This document shows, in pieces, positions 11,744 through 23,786 of a stretch of DNA of 64,000 nt. The notes beneath the pieces were generated by a model that saw only the letters and a program-made list of their open reading frames with translations, was not told where the DNA came from and made no database searches. How positions within the stretch are numbered: position 1 is the first letter of the stretch; each line of letters starts with the position of its first letter. Source of the DNA: Arthrobotrys musiformis (lineage: Eukaryota; Ascomycota; Orbiliomycetes; Orbiliales; Orbiliaceae); NCBI GenBank assembly GCA_036971715.1, contig JAVHJL010000004.1, positions 1,240,001-1,304,000 of the forward strand, read 5' to 3'. Both the position numbers and the translations under genes were made by a program.

Positions 11744-14700
11744 TCACCTCAACAAAAGCAACTCCTCAATCTCCGCAGCAACATCCACAGTCCTCTTCTC
11801 CTTCTGTTTATCAATCCTCTGAAGCGCCGTCTCCATCACAGACCGAACCGCGTACTTGTCTTTAGCTGCACTGACAACCTTCGATCCAATGGTCAACAAC
11901 GTCCCCAGCGCCATGACGGCTCTATACAATGCCTCCGGATCAGACACCGTCCGAATCCGCTTCACCACAATCGGTAACAAGTTGAGGGCATCCTCTTCGC
12001 CGCCCTTTGATTTGTTCTTCGCAAAGTATACGGCGTAGCTAAATTTCAGAAGAAAGAAAAAAAACCAAGTCAATAGGAAATCCTCGAAATAAAACGGGAT
12101 GAAAAAGGGCAGAAAACTTACTTCAAAAATAAAGTATCCGCCGAAATAGCCAGTAACCTATTCTGACTCCCATCCGCCACGGTCGCAGCATTTTGAGTAA
12201 TAGTATCAGCCTTCTCACTAACATACTTCAACCCTTCCTCATGATGAAACGAATTCAAAAACACCCTGATCGAAAAGACGGCGTGGCTGGTATTCCCGGG
12301 CTTGAACCCCCCCGCAGCCTCCAAAATCTCAAAGATATCAATATCATAAAGAACAACAGCGGGACTATGTCTCGCCAAAACTCGTAGAACGTCAAGGGGC
12401 GCAACATTTTTAACGCCCTCCCATTCCGTGATCACCTTGATCAAAAGCGAGAGGCCGTTCACAACTGCACTAGATTTCTTGGCCGAAGCCGATGTGGGCG
12501 CCGAGGGTTTCGCCAAAAATCCGGTCAAAGCCTTCAAAGTCTCCATATCATCGTCGTTCAGAGCTTTATCCTTCTGGCCGCAAGCAAGGTACTTCGCATT
12601 GGTATCAAGGATATTCTTGGTGGCCGCGTCGAGATTCACATTTGTGATATCAAGGTAGGTCTTCCACGGAAGCAACTTTGGAGCTGCGGGTGGAGGAGCA
12701 GAGGCAGATCCCTCACCCGAGGTTCTATACTCATCGCCAGGACGGTATCTATTCTCAATACCATATGGATCCACGCTAGAGGGTAACTGTGGCTCCGAGC
12801 TACCAATGCGAGTCCCCTTCGTATTTTGAATGATAAAGCCGGCAGTCTATGCAGGGAAAAAAAGAAAAAAGCCCATTAGTCCCTCCATTCTCCAAGTAAT
12901 ATGAAAGAATCCCCAAACTCACTGTATCCAAATACGTCATTGGCAATTCATTCCTCTCCAAAAAGATCCTTGCCGCATCCCAGGGATTCTGTGAAGCATT
13001 AAACGGCAACTTCTTTGGCGGCTGGCCCTCCTCGAAATCAACATCGAAAACGTAGTCGTAGAATTGTCCATTGTATTCGACCTTCCTTCCAGAGCTGACA
13101 GCGGATGCAACGACGCCAACTTGCTCCCAAGTCATATCTTGCGACGACCATTGGTATGCTTCGACATTACCTTCGTTGTTGATATGGATTTTCTAGAAAG
13201 TGTAGGCGATCCATTAGCATAAAAATATACCAAAAGCCCAGATGATACCGACATACCTCTCCATCAGACTTCCCAGGGCGACCTAGAGCAGACATCCCTG
13301 GCAAAGACTCTTTATCAACGCCCGCCGCCTCCTCAGCAATTGTAAGATTTGCGATGGCCTCGGAATATGCCTAGTTTCCTCTCCATCAGCTTTCTAGTTT
13401 CGAAAACCTAACCATTATAGATTCGACCATATCGTACCTTCAAAGTATTATCGTCCGCCTGTCTCTCAGGATCTCTTGACCAAGTTCTCAAGACTCCATC
13501 GCTAGCTCCAGTGACTATATCTCCATTACTGGCAGCCGAGACACACCAGACGCTGATACAAGGGTGAGCGATTGTCTGTAAACATTGAGACTCTGAAACC
13601 ACCACAATTGTAAGCAACTCCAACTTCTCATATTCAAGTTCAGATAGGTAAAAAAAGAACCACTTACTTCTCCAAATCTTCAAATTCCTATCTTCACCAC
13701 AAGACGCCCATTCTCCATTCGGCAGAACCGTGATCGAGTATATATACGCAGAGTGAGCATAAACAGTTTCGATCTCCCTCCCCTCCTTCGTCCAAGATTT
13801 AATAACCCTAAAAACCCGCTCATCATTAGCAAATCCCACCCCCAAATAAAGATCAATAAAAAAGGACCCAAAAAAAAACGCACCCATCATTTCCACAACT
13901 AATGAACGCCCCATCCTTATCATCATTCAACTTCTGAAGCCCCCTAACCGGCTGCGTATGCGCCTGCACCGATCTATAAAGCTTATTCTCACGGAACCAT
14001 CTAATCTTCCCATCCGCACACCCAGTAATAAACTCCGTATCCGAAATCGCGAGAACAGCCCAGACAGCAGCAGTATGTCCTTCAAGAACATACTTCTTCT
14101 CCCAGTTTTTCCATACAATAGCCGTCTTATCCCAGCTACCGCTGATGATAGTGTATCCGTATACATCCAAAGCGCAGACGTTTCCAGAATGCCCAATCAA
14201 GAGATAGGCGGCATCAGGACCGAAGAATCCCGGTGGTCGGACATCAATCAGAGATTCCTGCCCAGCACTGATGATTAAACCATCCGTATGTTCTGCATCG
14301 GGTTTAATGTAGGCGATACAGTTGACAAATCCCTGTGCATTGGAGTTGATTTTATCAGCGAAGCCTGTGGAGGGTTTGACGCCGGCAATTCTACGTTCCG
14401 AAGGGTCTGAGGTTTCGGTTTCGGGTGTAGGTACGACTGAAGCAGGCGTAGATAGCTGTGGGGCAGATGTAGACGCTTGTAGATCAGATGTAGTCGCTTG
14501 TAAGACAGATGTGGGTGCTTCTGGAGCAGACGTAGACACTTGTGGAGGATCAGTATCCATGGCATCATCGCCACCCTGTTTTAAGGGAGCTGTAGTATCT
14601 TCCTGTGTTCTACGCCATATCCTGACAGTCGCATCACGAGAACAGGAGAGGATGGTGGAAGGGTCGAGGAACAAGACATCTTTGACCTTTATATTGCAGG

Positions 14701-14833
14701 TAAATAGTATGGTTAGCTAAGTCCAAGCCGCTTTATGAAACGAATAGGAATATTGGTAGATTCGTGGGCTTCGTACATCTTCATTATGCCCAACAAGCGT
14801 CTGGGCGAGTTTGAAAGGTTGTTCCTTAGCCAT
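11744..14833 (-). CDS. doa1: Doa1/Ufd3 (PLAA, Lub1) ubiquitin-binding Cdc48 cofactor
   Basis: Eight exons, minus strand: 14777-14833, 13884-14686, 13668-13807, 13438-13592, 13257-13370, 12923-13192, 12122-12846, 11744-12038; all phases agree, 852 residues. Order of domains: WD40 propeller (residues about 10-345; LVGHNEDV, CSRDATVRIW, GSWDKTAIVW, CGNDGVIKSW, CGEDRNLKIW), PFU ubiquitin-binding domain (about 440-515; YNGQFYDYVFDVDFEEG, NPWDAARIFLERNELP), and the Armadillo-like PUL domain that binds Cdc48 (about 565-852; LPWKTYLDITNVN, NYAVYFAKNK). It works with Cdc48/p97 in ubiquitin homeostasis and mitochondrial and endosomal degradation. It is longer than yeast Doa1 (715) partly because of a 75-residue Ser/Thr/Pro/Ala insert within the first propeller blades. 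Vms1, another Cdc48 partner, lies 7 kb away on the same strand. Confidence 0.95.
14390..14613 (-). repeat. Imperfect coding repeats in Doa1 insert
   Basis: Within Doa1 exon 2, residues about 45-118 consist of repeated STSAPxxxT/STSDLQA-type units, visible in DNA as repeated GTAG(A/T)NGCTTGTAGATCAGATGTAG-like motifs of roughly 30 nt. It is a low-complexity insertion between WD40 strands and probably a disordered loop. Confidence 0.65.
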
Positions 14834-15787
14834 GATGATGTGATGATGATGGTGGTTGGTGGTTGGTGGGATGTTGGAGCTAAGGAAGACGTGGGGTTAT
14901 CGATAAAGGGCACGCCAGGTACAAGTGGAATACGGTTGTCGTTGAGAGCAGAGCAGAGTAGAAGTATATTATCGAGGAATAAACAGTATATTATGATGAT
15001 CGAGCTGGAGAGTATCGACGCGTGGATCTCGAGGTGTCGATGCTGAGTCTTCGGATCCTTGAGGTTGTTGCTACTACTTGGTTACGGTAGCTAGAAGGGT
15101 GCAGCAGCAAGTCATCCAAGCTGTAGCGCCGCATACCAACCGAATCCGTATTTACCAAGCTGCTGGTTGCTACCGAGTTTCTAGCTACTACCTTAGTTGC
15201 TGCATGACAAAGCAGGGCACACCACAACCCAGGACAGCCTAGGTTTCCACCGTATTCCATTTACGAAGGGACGTCAACAAACACAATTCACATTTCTCTC
15301 TTTCTCTCTTCGTTACAAGAAGAATTACAAAAGCTATATAATACTAGAAGTAATAGGAGCAGGGACGGCGATGTATCGTCTTCACACGACGGGGTGGTAG
15401 GGGAGCACTAAGATGAAGAAATGCGGTAGAAGAAACGTAAAGAGAAAAAAAAAAGAAAAAGAAGAGGGAAGAAGAGGGTTGGTATAAAAAAATGATATGA
15501 AAAGAAGAAAACGAAGGCAGAGGAACAGAGAAAGGCCGGATTTACAGGGCCGAGGAGCATGCGCTTTATATTCCAGCTTGCGCACCCCCTTTGATTCAAA
15601 AAAGACTTGGGCTGATAGCACGATTCTCCCACCAAAAAAGGTATCTAGGTAAATATATACCCTCGCCAGTGTTCAATCATGTATTAACGCCGTTTCTCTG
15701 TTTCAACAGTAATCGCCGTTCACTTTCGCCTTGAGATGGATGGTCAATAGCGCTAAAAGATGATAAATAGAAGCCAGAGGAAACGAT
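14834..15787. other. Intergenic, doa1 promoter and septin 3' region
   Basis: Non-coding spacer between doa1 and the septin gene. It includes an imperfect inverted repeat with arms near 15065-15097 and 15178-15204, and A/G-rich tracts at 15415-15480. No gene seen. Confidence 0.5.
15065..15204. repeat. Imperfect inverted repeat
   Basis: The left arm (GTTGCTACTACTTGGTTACG then GTAGCTAGAA) and the right arm (TTCTAGCTACTACCTTAGTT then GC) are imperfect reverse complements about 80 bp apart. It may be a relic of a small element or simply a hairpin. Confidence 0.4.
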
Positions 15788-17450
15788 CTAGTGACCATTT
15801 GCATCATCTGGGATTCCCTCCTCCAACTCCTTCTGTTCACGGGCCAATCTCGCCTCACTACACCAAAATGTTAGCAATTCAACTCCGACAACAAGCCATA
15901 TCCAGGGAACTAGGGTATGCATACATTTCCTTGAGCTGAGATTCACGCGCAAGCAATTCCTGTCTCCTCTCGTTGATCTCACGTTGAACCTTGAGTTCAA
16001 TCTCCCTCAACTTCTCTTCCTCACGACGCAGCTGCTCTTCCTTCAATCTCACAGACTGGCTGGCAAGATCCTCAGGATTCATTGTGCTATCATCCGCAGC
16101 GCCACCATCGACAGACTTGGAAAGTTTCTCCGTTCTGTAGTTTTCGTAGAGGAAGTCGTGGGTGATTTCCTTGAGATCGGCAAGATGCGAGTGTAGTAGC
16201 GCAGACCTGATGGCCAAAAAGTCTGAGTGTCGTGGGTTCTCGACTTCGACGATACCCCATGGGTATTGTCTGGCACGGACTCTACGGCCACCGACTTCGA
16301 CGATATCCTCGCTGCCGACGATAGCAAATGGCATGAGCCCACGCAACTCGGCATTCTCCTCAACGGTATCTTCGTCATCCTCTTCGACGTCGTATGGGAA
16401 GTTATAGACCGGGATGCGGTAGTGCTCAATATCCTCCATAATAAGCTTCTTGGACTCCGCAAGCTCAGAGGGGGTAAGCGAATCGGCCTTGCCAATGACT
16501 GGAATGACATTGACGCGTGGGGAGAGTCTCTTCATCAGCTCAATGTCGAGTTCACGGAGACTATAGACTGGTCAGCATATAATTCGTTTTTTACCAAACC
16601 TAGAAATCAATCTTACCCATGTCCAGTAGGAGTGATAAAGTAGAGAAGAGCGTGAACACGGTTGTCACGGAACCTTGGATTACGCTTGATACGAGACTCT
16701 TCGGCGAGAATGTGGTCGTATTGTCTTTCGAGGTAACCAACGATCTCTGAGAAGCTGGAAAGACGAAAACGCACAGCCGTCAGTTTATTTCACTCAACGG
16801 AGAGTACGATATGGCAGAAGCGTACCTGGCCTCATTATCGATCAGGTCGCCGAACCCGGGGGTATCGACGATGGTAAGGGAAATACGAGTTCCCTCTTCG
16901 TCCAACTCTGGTATTTCAATTGGGGGGTTAGTTTAAGCTCAAATCTGAATCGCAACCCTGTGTAATAAAAAAATATATATAAAGGAGATAGAGAAACTCT
17001 GGGAAGGAAGGGGGTAGAGAAAAGCACAAAAGGGTATAATAACGCGTCCAAATAGCGAGAGAGAACGCACCAACAGTAACAGGCTTGATGCGAACGCCTT
17101 CTTCTTGATGAGCTGAAGTTGGGTCGTCGCATTCCTTGCTCGATAGGACCTTTTGGCCGCAGAGGGTGTTGACGAAGGTAGTTCGGCCTAGATAAGTGAG
17201 ATAACGGAGATTTTATCAGCTACCGCTTCGCCCATTGGAAACGTTTAGGCGATAGTTTGGAATGCTAACCTGTCCCTGAGGCACCGCATACCATCAGGCA
17301 GAACTGGATACCCTTTTTGATGTTCTTCTTCTTGCGGGTCTGTGGAGAAAGACGCGCGGTTAGTCGGCGAGCTCGTTTCACGTGAATTCACACCGGGGAT
17401 TTCGAATATTGGGACAGAACTTGAGAACGTACGGCGCTTAGACCAGACAT
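15788..17450 (-). CDS. cdc11: Septin, Cdc11/AspA group
   Basis: Seven exons, minus strand: 17433-17450, 17270-17339, 17071-17187, 16826-16907, 16617-16754, 15925-16560, 15788-15857; phases agree, 376 residues. It has a septin polybasic start (TRKKKNIKKG), P-loop region GASGTGRTTFVNTLC (residues 25-39), G3 DTPGFGD, G4 GKAD, septin unique element around LMPFAIVGSE to HSDFLAIRSALLHSHLADL, and a C-terminal coiled coil (KEEQLRREEEKLREIELKVQ). The P-loop Lys is replaced by Arg31, as is typical of Cdc11-group septins with weak or no GTPase activity. The phrases EESRIKRNPRFRDNRVH and IPVYNFPYD also point to Cdc11 rather than Cdc12 or Cdc3. Septins form cortical filaments at septa and hyphal branch points. 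The first exon codes for only six residues. Confidence 0.92.
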
Positions 17451-18275
17451 TTTGATGATGTTGATGTGGATGGAGATGACTGTAGAGTGAAGATAGACTG
17501 CTGGTTAATCGCTGGGTGTCCCCTGAAATTATAGTAGGTTTCCCAGGCTGGGAGCTTCGTTTCGCTTACAATTGGGGTGATAAAGGGTCGTTTAAGTATC
17601 AATATCGGGAAGGAGGACGTGAATTGAAGCGGTCCAGACAGCGACTATGGCACGACGAAGCGTATCGGTCACAATTGTCGATGGGTGATGGGTGGTGATG
17701 AGGAAGAGGGAAGGTGGTGTTGATGGGGGATTTGGTGGTTGAGAGACTTTGAGATTAGAGCTGCCCCGTTGTCGCCAATTAAGGGGAAAACTGAGCAGCG
17801 AGCAGCCGAACCACACCAAATTCGACACAACCGAAAACATTAAACACCAGACGAGCGAACCCTGCCATTGCCAGCCGAATTCAGGGGCCAGAGAGAGAGC
17901 CTGTGGCCAATTACTGAGGTCCATGCACGAATCGGACCTGGCTTCATTAATATGATAATCAAGACACTTTACTCCAGACAGGCTTGTATGTATGTACTTG
18001 TACTTGCACTCGAGGTATTCGAATTCGATAGCTTGGCATCCAGACTTCACGCTTTTCAGGTTTTTGAGGGGAATAGTTAGGTGATTATATGTAGTAGATC
18101 TCGCAGGTTTGCTCTGGAGCACGAGCCCGTGATATTTGTATTGAATTGCCCAGCTAGTTCACGGTTTCTTTATCACGATATATATCTTCAAGTACCAGGC
18201 AGTACTTGCTACGGTACCAGGCCAGGTGGCTCGGAGGCACACGACGCATATCATGCCGCTCCATCCAAAAGACCA
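17451..18275. other. Intergenic, septin promoter
   Basis: Upstream region of the septin gene and 3' region of the STRAP-like gene. No credible ORF seen. Confidence 0.5.
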
Positions 18276-19653
18276 CTACTGCCAAAGACCATATGGTTGG
18301 GTTGTATATTTCCACTGTATAAAATCTCACGTCAATACCAACTCTAGAGGACATTGTCGATCAAGGTAATATAAAAAAAAGAACTCACCAGCTTAATTGT
18401 CCCGTCCTCAGACCCAGTTGCATACAAATTCCCGTCTGGCGAGAAGCTAGCAGACCAAATATGCCCGTGATGGCCCTTATTGACCTCTGTAAAAAAGGAA
18501 CAAAAAATCAGAACATTACCTCTGGTTATATATAGAAATAAAGTAGAAACTCACCCAATTCCTTCCCTGAGTCAAAGTCATAGACTCTGACCCACGTATC
18601 CTGACTACCTCCCGTCACAAACTTCCTGGTTGGCGCATCCAGTGTCACAGTCGCACAATCGTACTCAGTTTTGATGCTCTTCAACAGCCCTCCAGAAACA
18701 CCATCAAAGAAATATACCGACTTTCCAGCCGAAACATTCAGGATCTTCCCATCAGTCGAGAATTCGCAGCTAGCCAGAGGCTCATCAACCTTGTAGGCAG
18801 TCACAATATCCTTCGCTCGCACATCCCACCATCGGATATACTTGTCCTCGGAGCCGGAGACGACAATGTTGGGGTTCGCCCCGGACCACGACACCGTCCT
18901 AATAGTTCCGTTGTGTGCACCAGGGCCAATTTCTATTGGATCTGGCTTGCTCAGGTCGAATATCCTCAACTTCTTCTCCGGTCCTCCGGTGGATATCTGT
19001 TTGTCGTCTGGAGAGAAAGTCACACATCTCACGATGTGGTTGTGCTGTAGTGTATGCAAGGTCTCGCCAGTGAATGCATCCCAGATTTTTCTACGCAGAA
19101 TGCTCAGTATTTCTTCCAGGACTATGATGTGAAGCATCATATTATCTTACGCTGAAAAGTCGGCAGATGCAGTAGCTGCCAGGTGGGCATCACGAGAAAG
19201 CCTGGCCTGCCACACAGCACCCTTGTGGCCGATGAAAGTCCCAATCCTATAAAGATGACAATTCCACGTTAACTGTTTGGTGTATAAACCCCAAGAGCGC
19301 TCAGCAAAACTAACCAGTCACCGGTAATACCATCGCGTAGCATGGGGTTTCCATCTACCAACCAAGTTAGCCATTGTTAGCGTTAAAAAGGGTTTCAATG
19401 ATATAGAGAGTATATACCTTTACAGGCAGAAATCAGAAAGTAGTTATCATCGATAAACTGGGAAAATGATAGATGTGTAACAGGCCTGGAATGCCCGTGA
19501 CAAGTCAAAGGAACAATACGCGCAGCTAATTGTCAAAAATTGTTAGTTCTTGGTGTTATACAATGATATTGGCACCTCTAGAAGTTGAAACTCACATGTC
19601 GTCTGAACTGGACTCGGCGACTTTTGCGGTGTAGGATATTGATCCGCAGACAT
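18276..19653 (-). CDS. WD40 repeat protein, STRAP/Unrip family
   Basis: Seven exons, minus strand: 19596-19653, 19418-19525, 19315-19354, 19151-19246, 18555-19090, 18389-18486, 18276-18314; phases agree, 324 residues. Seven WD40 units fill the protein: CHGHSRPVTHLSFS, FIGHKGAVWQARLS with ASADFSAKIWD, HNHIVRCVTFSPD, GAHNGTIRTVSWS with GSEDKYIRWWD, YDCATVTLDAPTRKFVTGGS, and GHHGHIWSASFSPDG with GSEDGTIKLW. The ending KYTTQPYGLWQ matches the STRAP (serine-threonine kinase receptor-associated protein, Unrip) family, known in animals from the SMN complex and translation control; the fungal role is poorly defined. The last coding exon is 13 codons and was placed by phase and family fit. Confidence 0.9.
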
Positions 19654-21757
19654 GGTGAAATACGAAAGCGGAACGAAGGAAAGAAAAAAGTATCAAGAGA
19701 AGGAAAAGGAAAAAGGAAGGAAGAAATTTCAGTTGCAGCAGGAGGTGAAAATAGCCAGCTATATCAAGACTTTACAAGTTTGATTACAACGAATTTTTGC
19801 GTGTACTAAGATCGTATTTGGTATGAATAATTGGGAGAGAAAGAGAGAGATTGTAGAAGCGAGTGGGATCAACTTTCGATTCGAAATAGATCTGGGGAAA
19901 GGAGGATCGATCCGTTATGTTAAGGGTGGATTGTAGGAGATTTGAGAGTTGGTCGTGTGGATCCAGAGACAGCGCCACGCCAGATGGAGGGGTTGCGGGG
20001 TCCGCGAGCTATCGGCCAGAAGTTGGACGAAGAAATCGAGTTTCAAGATTGATATTAAGAAGAAGTAGCCTTCGATCTATGTAAGAGATTCGTGACGTCG
20101 TGAAGTGCCCGTAAGAGGCGATGTTGGAAGGGAGGTATATATAATGGAAGTTCGAGAGTTTTGATGTTCGATATACGAAGGGATATGTAAGTATTTTCGA
20201 GAGACCGTACAACGGTCTGCCTGGCTACAGCTTTCTCGCCCGTTATACGTTGAGTTCTCGAGTCAGAGTCTGAACAATGCACCCACATGCACCACAGCAC
20301 AGCACCGAGTCAAACCAAAAAGGGAAAACACTATGACGCGAGAGGGAAGGAAGGATTGGGAACAACGAAGAGGAAAGACGGTCGAGAAAATTCTGGATTG
20401 GCAGTCGCAGACCGGGAGTGAGGGGTTTCAGGTGCTGCCAGGTCAGGTTCTGGAAATGTAAACCTGTTACTCACCCGAGGAATGGATTTAGGCAGATGGG
20501 TGCGTTAGCTTCAGCAGCTATTCTGTCACCTTGCAGCAGTCGATGGCCCACAATGGCAGGACTCCGGTTTTATATTTTTAAAAAAGCGAAAGAGGGCGAA
20601 TATCCGGGGAATTTTCGAAACGACGGGCCTAGGAGGGTTGGTTCGACGGAAATGTTGGATGATGGAAGCAATTGAGATTATGTGAGGTGAGGTGAGGTGA
20701 TATCGCGATTGATCGGACGTGAAGAGACGGCGAGTATACGTATGTTCTAGCTATATAACCGCACTATATATAGCTGTGCGTGTATAATATATATTAAGCA
20801 CAAGAGGTGCCTAGTTAGTGGTATAGTTATGTTCCGCAATATAGTGCAGTGTAAATATACGGCGAGAGATAGATGATATAAAACAGAGGGATCGATGGCG
20901 GTGATCGATGAGATAGTTAGAGAGGAAGGTGATGAAGACGGAGAAAAAGAAGGAAAAGACGACGACGAAAGAAAAAAAACAACCGCGACCAAACTATGGC
21001 AAATCTGAAATAAAGTAAAATATCGTAGACGGAAAAGCTCGAGCAAAAGACTGAGACTATTATATATAGTTGAACAAGTGAGTAGTACAAAGCAGAGAGA
21101 AAAAAACCAATTACTTCTAAGGGAAATCCCGGCAGCAGCAGTGGATTATAATTATACTGGCGGGGGAGTCTGGTGGTGAGGGCAGCAGCTGGGAAGGAAG
21201 TCGAACGATGTCTGTCGACTCGATAAGAAAGAGCTAAGAGAAGGTCAAGGCGGGGCAGAATTAATCAGTTACAGCCAGCTGCGCTGTCCAGCAATTAATT
21301 AATCGACCAACCTAGCGCCAAGCATCATGACAAGCTGCTTAAGTGCCAACTTTTAAACAACCGCCGCAGGTCAAATGCGAGTGACAACCGTCCCAGCCGC
21401 GGCCATGCAAAGAATGACAAGGGCCTTAATTAATCCCACCGAGCTGCGGTCACACCAGATCTCGTGACCGCTTCGCTCGAGCTCGTCGGTTTCAAATTTT
21501 TTTCGATTTTTCGAGAAAAACACCCGAGATCCGGCATGATATCCGTGCGGCTGACGGTACTCTTATACTTTTAAAAACTTTTAAATTTCAAGCCTTTGCC
21601 AAACATCTATTAGCCCCGAAAGGCCATTTTAAACCCATACTTCGATATGGAAGGTCCCATGTAGGATTCATATACACATTCCAAACGCCTCCAACGCTCC
21701 ATCTATGCAATGCAATGCGTGCGTGCCACTAGGCAAAAAATACATATAATAATACCT
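19654..21757. other. 2.1 kb intergenic region, no gene seen
   Basis: Between the STRAP-like start and the Vms1 stop. It contains short tandem GTGAG units near 20681-20700 and purine-rich tracts (20920-20980). Short frames (up to 99 codons) show no conserved content. It should include the promoter of the STRAP-like gene. Confidence 0.5.
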
Positions 21758-23786
21758 CTACTTCCCCGCCAACCGCTTCATCCTCTCCTCTGCAGCTCTA
21801 GCCCTCCTCTCTCGCTCCAGCCTTTTCTTCGCCTCCTCGCTCAATCCCTTCGTCTCTTCCTCCCTGGCATTTGTAGCAGCATTAGTCCCCAACACCTCAG
21901 CCAAACTCTTCCCGCCTCTCCCCACCGTCGAAGAGCTACTACCGCTAGCATCAGGCATACTCCTTAACCTCGCAGTTTCCTTGTCCCTTCTCTCTTTCTC
22001 CTCAGCATCTTTCGCCGTTTTATCCCGCTCGGTGGCTTCATCATACTCCTTTCTTGAAATCGGAGATCCCACTCCGAGTGACTCCCAGTCGAACTTATCC
22101 TCTCCGAGTTCCTGACGAGCCACCCGGAATATCTCGCGGGTGGCTCTATCGCCAGCTAGATCGTATGCCGTCTTCCCCGCCGAATTCTTGACCGTAAGAT
22201 CAGCGGGCTCCTTATTACCATTAGATGCTTTTGTAAGCAATGCTAGAACAATAGTCGGGTGCGACTGCGAGGCCGCTAGATGTAGTAAAGTAGGTGTATG
22301 GTGATTGGTAGGCGTTAAATAGTACGTAAAAGGTAACTTGTTCGAATTCAAATATGTAATTATAGCCGGAGCCTTCGAGCGACGGAGTAGTGTGTTCAAT
22401 GTCGTCGAGTGCTGTAATTTCAACGCCTCTTCCTTCGAAGGCTTCGGTTTCGCAACATGTGCCTTTGGCGCAGATGGAGTCGGCGTAGGCGCAGCAGGCG
22501 CAGCGATAACTGTATCGTCGATTCTTGACACTTTCAACCTCGTAATCTCCACAAAGCACCTCATGAGCTCACTCTGCGTCGCCCGCCTCGTCGTAAACGG
22601 AAACCCTCTTATCCTCTTATCCGTCGACCTGATAACTGGATTATCTCCTCCAAATAGTGTTTTCCGATTCCCCGTCCCCGTCGCACGGATTAACAGCAAA
22701 CTCGACGAATCGAGCATCCCCCTCCAGTTCTCCAACAACTCTCTGATATCTGCCGTCAGAGCGGCCTCGTTGTACCGACGGAGCGAGCTACCGGCGCTGT
22801 GGGCTGTACCCTTGGAGTTATCGTTCGCAGATTGCGAACCACCCTGTTTTCGACGGGTCGTGTAACGATGGAATGTCTTGTGAGTGAGAACCACAGCTTC
22901 TCGCTCGACTACTCCAGAGCGTTTTACCACTTTGGGAATAAGTGATACTATCATGGCCGCAAAATGTCCACCACCGATCATGCAAAGGAAGATGTGGGGG
23001 TCCGAAGCTGTTGGTAGTGCCGTTGTCATCGTCGTTTGTAGAGTAGGTAGAATCTGTGTGACCTCGCTTTCTTCCGTAGAGTCTGGCAGGAGTGCTCGAT
23101 ATATTCCAACATACGTCGACTCGGGAAGCATGGGCGACGACATCCATATTATCGGCGTCCTCGGTTTTCTAGGCGAATCCTCTGCTACCTCCTCAGCGGC
23201 CTTCAAAGTAGCCTTCTTCCGTAACAAGGTCGCCAGCGGATCCGAAGACTGCTCATCCTCTGTCGATGAACTTTCAGAACCCGATATCGATTCATCCAGT
23301 GCTGCAATACAACGTCAACAACCACCATAAACCACTAGTACCAGGGAATATTCAAAAATACCTTCAATCATCTTCTCAAACTCCACCTCAGAAACCGGCG
23401 GCTCCTTCCTGATCTTTCTCTTCATATTGAACCTATGAACATCCGACCTGGCATGCGATCTCTGTTCCTGCACCGTCTTACTCTTAACCCCACACAACGT
23501 ACACGACATCCCAGAAGTCGGATCCGGCTCTCTCGATGATTCCTCAAGCTTTTCATCCTCCGTAGGTTCCAAAGGCTCAACTGCAGGCACAATATCCTGT
23601 CCCGATCCCTTAACCACAAGCGACTTCAACAGCTCTCTAGGTATATCAAACGCTAAAAAAAAAAAAAATTAGCTTCCACCTATCCCCATATCCAAAAATC
23701 TACAATAACTACACACCATACAACGGCCTCTTCAACAAGTCGTCTGCTTGCGCAGCAGGGGTAGACGGCGGAGGTGGGGCGGCCAT
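21758..23786 (-). CDS. vms1: Vms1 (ANKZF1) peptidyl-tRNA hydrolase of ribosome quality control
   Basis: Three exons, minus strand: 23717-23786, 23362-23652, 21758-23301; 634 residues, like yeast Vms1 (632). Domains in order: C2H2 zinc finger (residues 74-96; CTLC, then HARSDVH), VLRF1 release-factor-like domain (about 215-355; GGGHFAAMIV, then RRKQGGSQS), ankyrin repeats (about 445-510; TLLHLAASQSHP, GKTAYDLAGD), a coiled coil, and a C-terminal arginine-rich VCP-interacting motif (RERRARAAEERMKRLAGK). The GGSQ glutamine (about residue 277) corresponds to the catalytic Gln that cleaves peptidyl-tRNA on stalled 60S subunits. The enzyme rescues stalled nascent chains, including those headed for mitochondria, together with Cdc48. 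Both small introns have clear GT..AG borders; intron 1 ends after an A-rich plus-strand run that gives it a strong pyrimidine tract. Confidence 0.94.

Noticed and set aside
22338..23330. Plus-strand frames of 175 and 148 codons
   Set aside because: Antisense to Vms1, whose zinc finger, VLRF1 and ankyrin features are clear.
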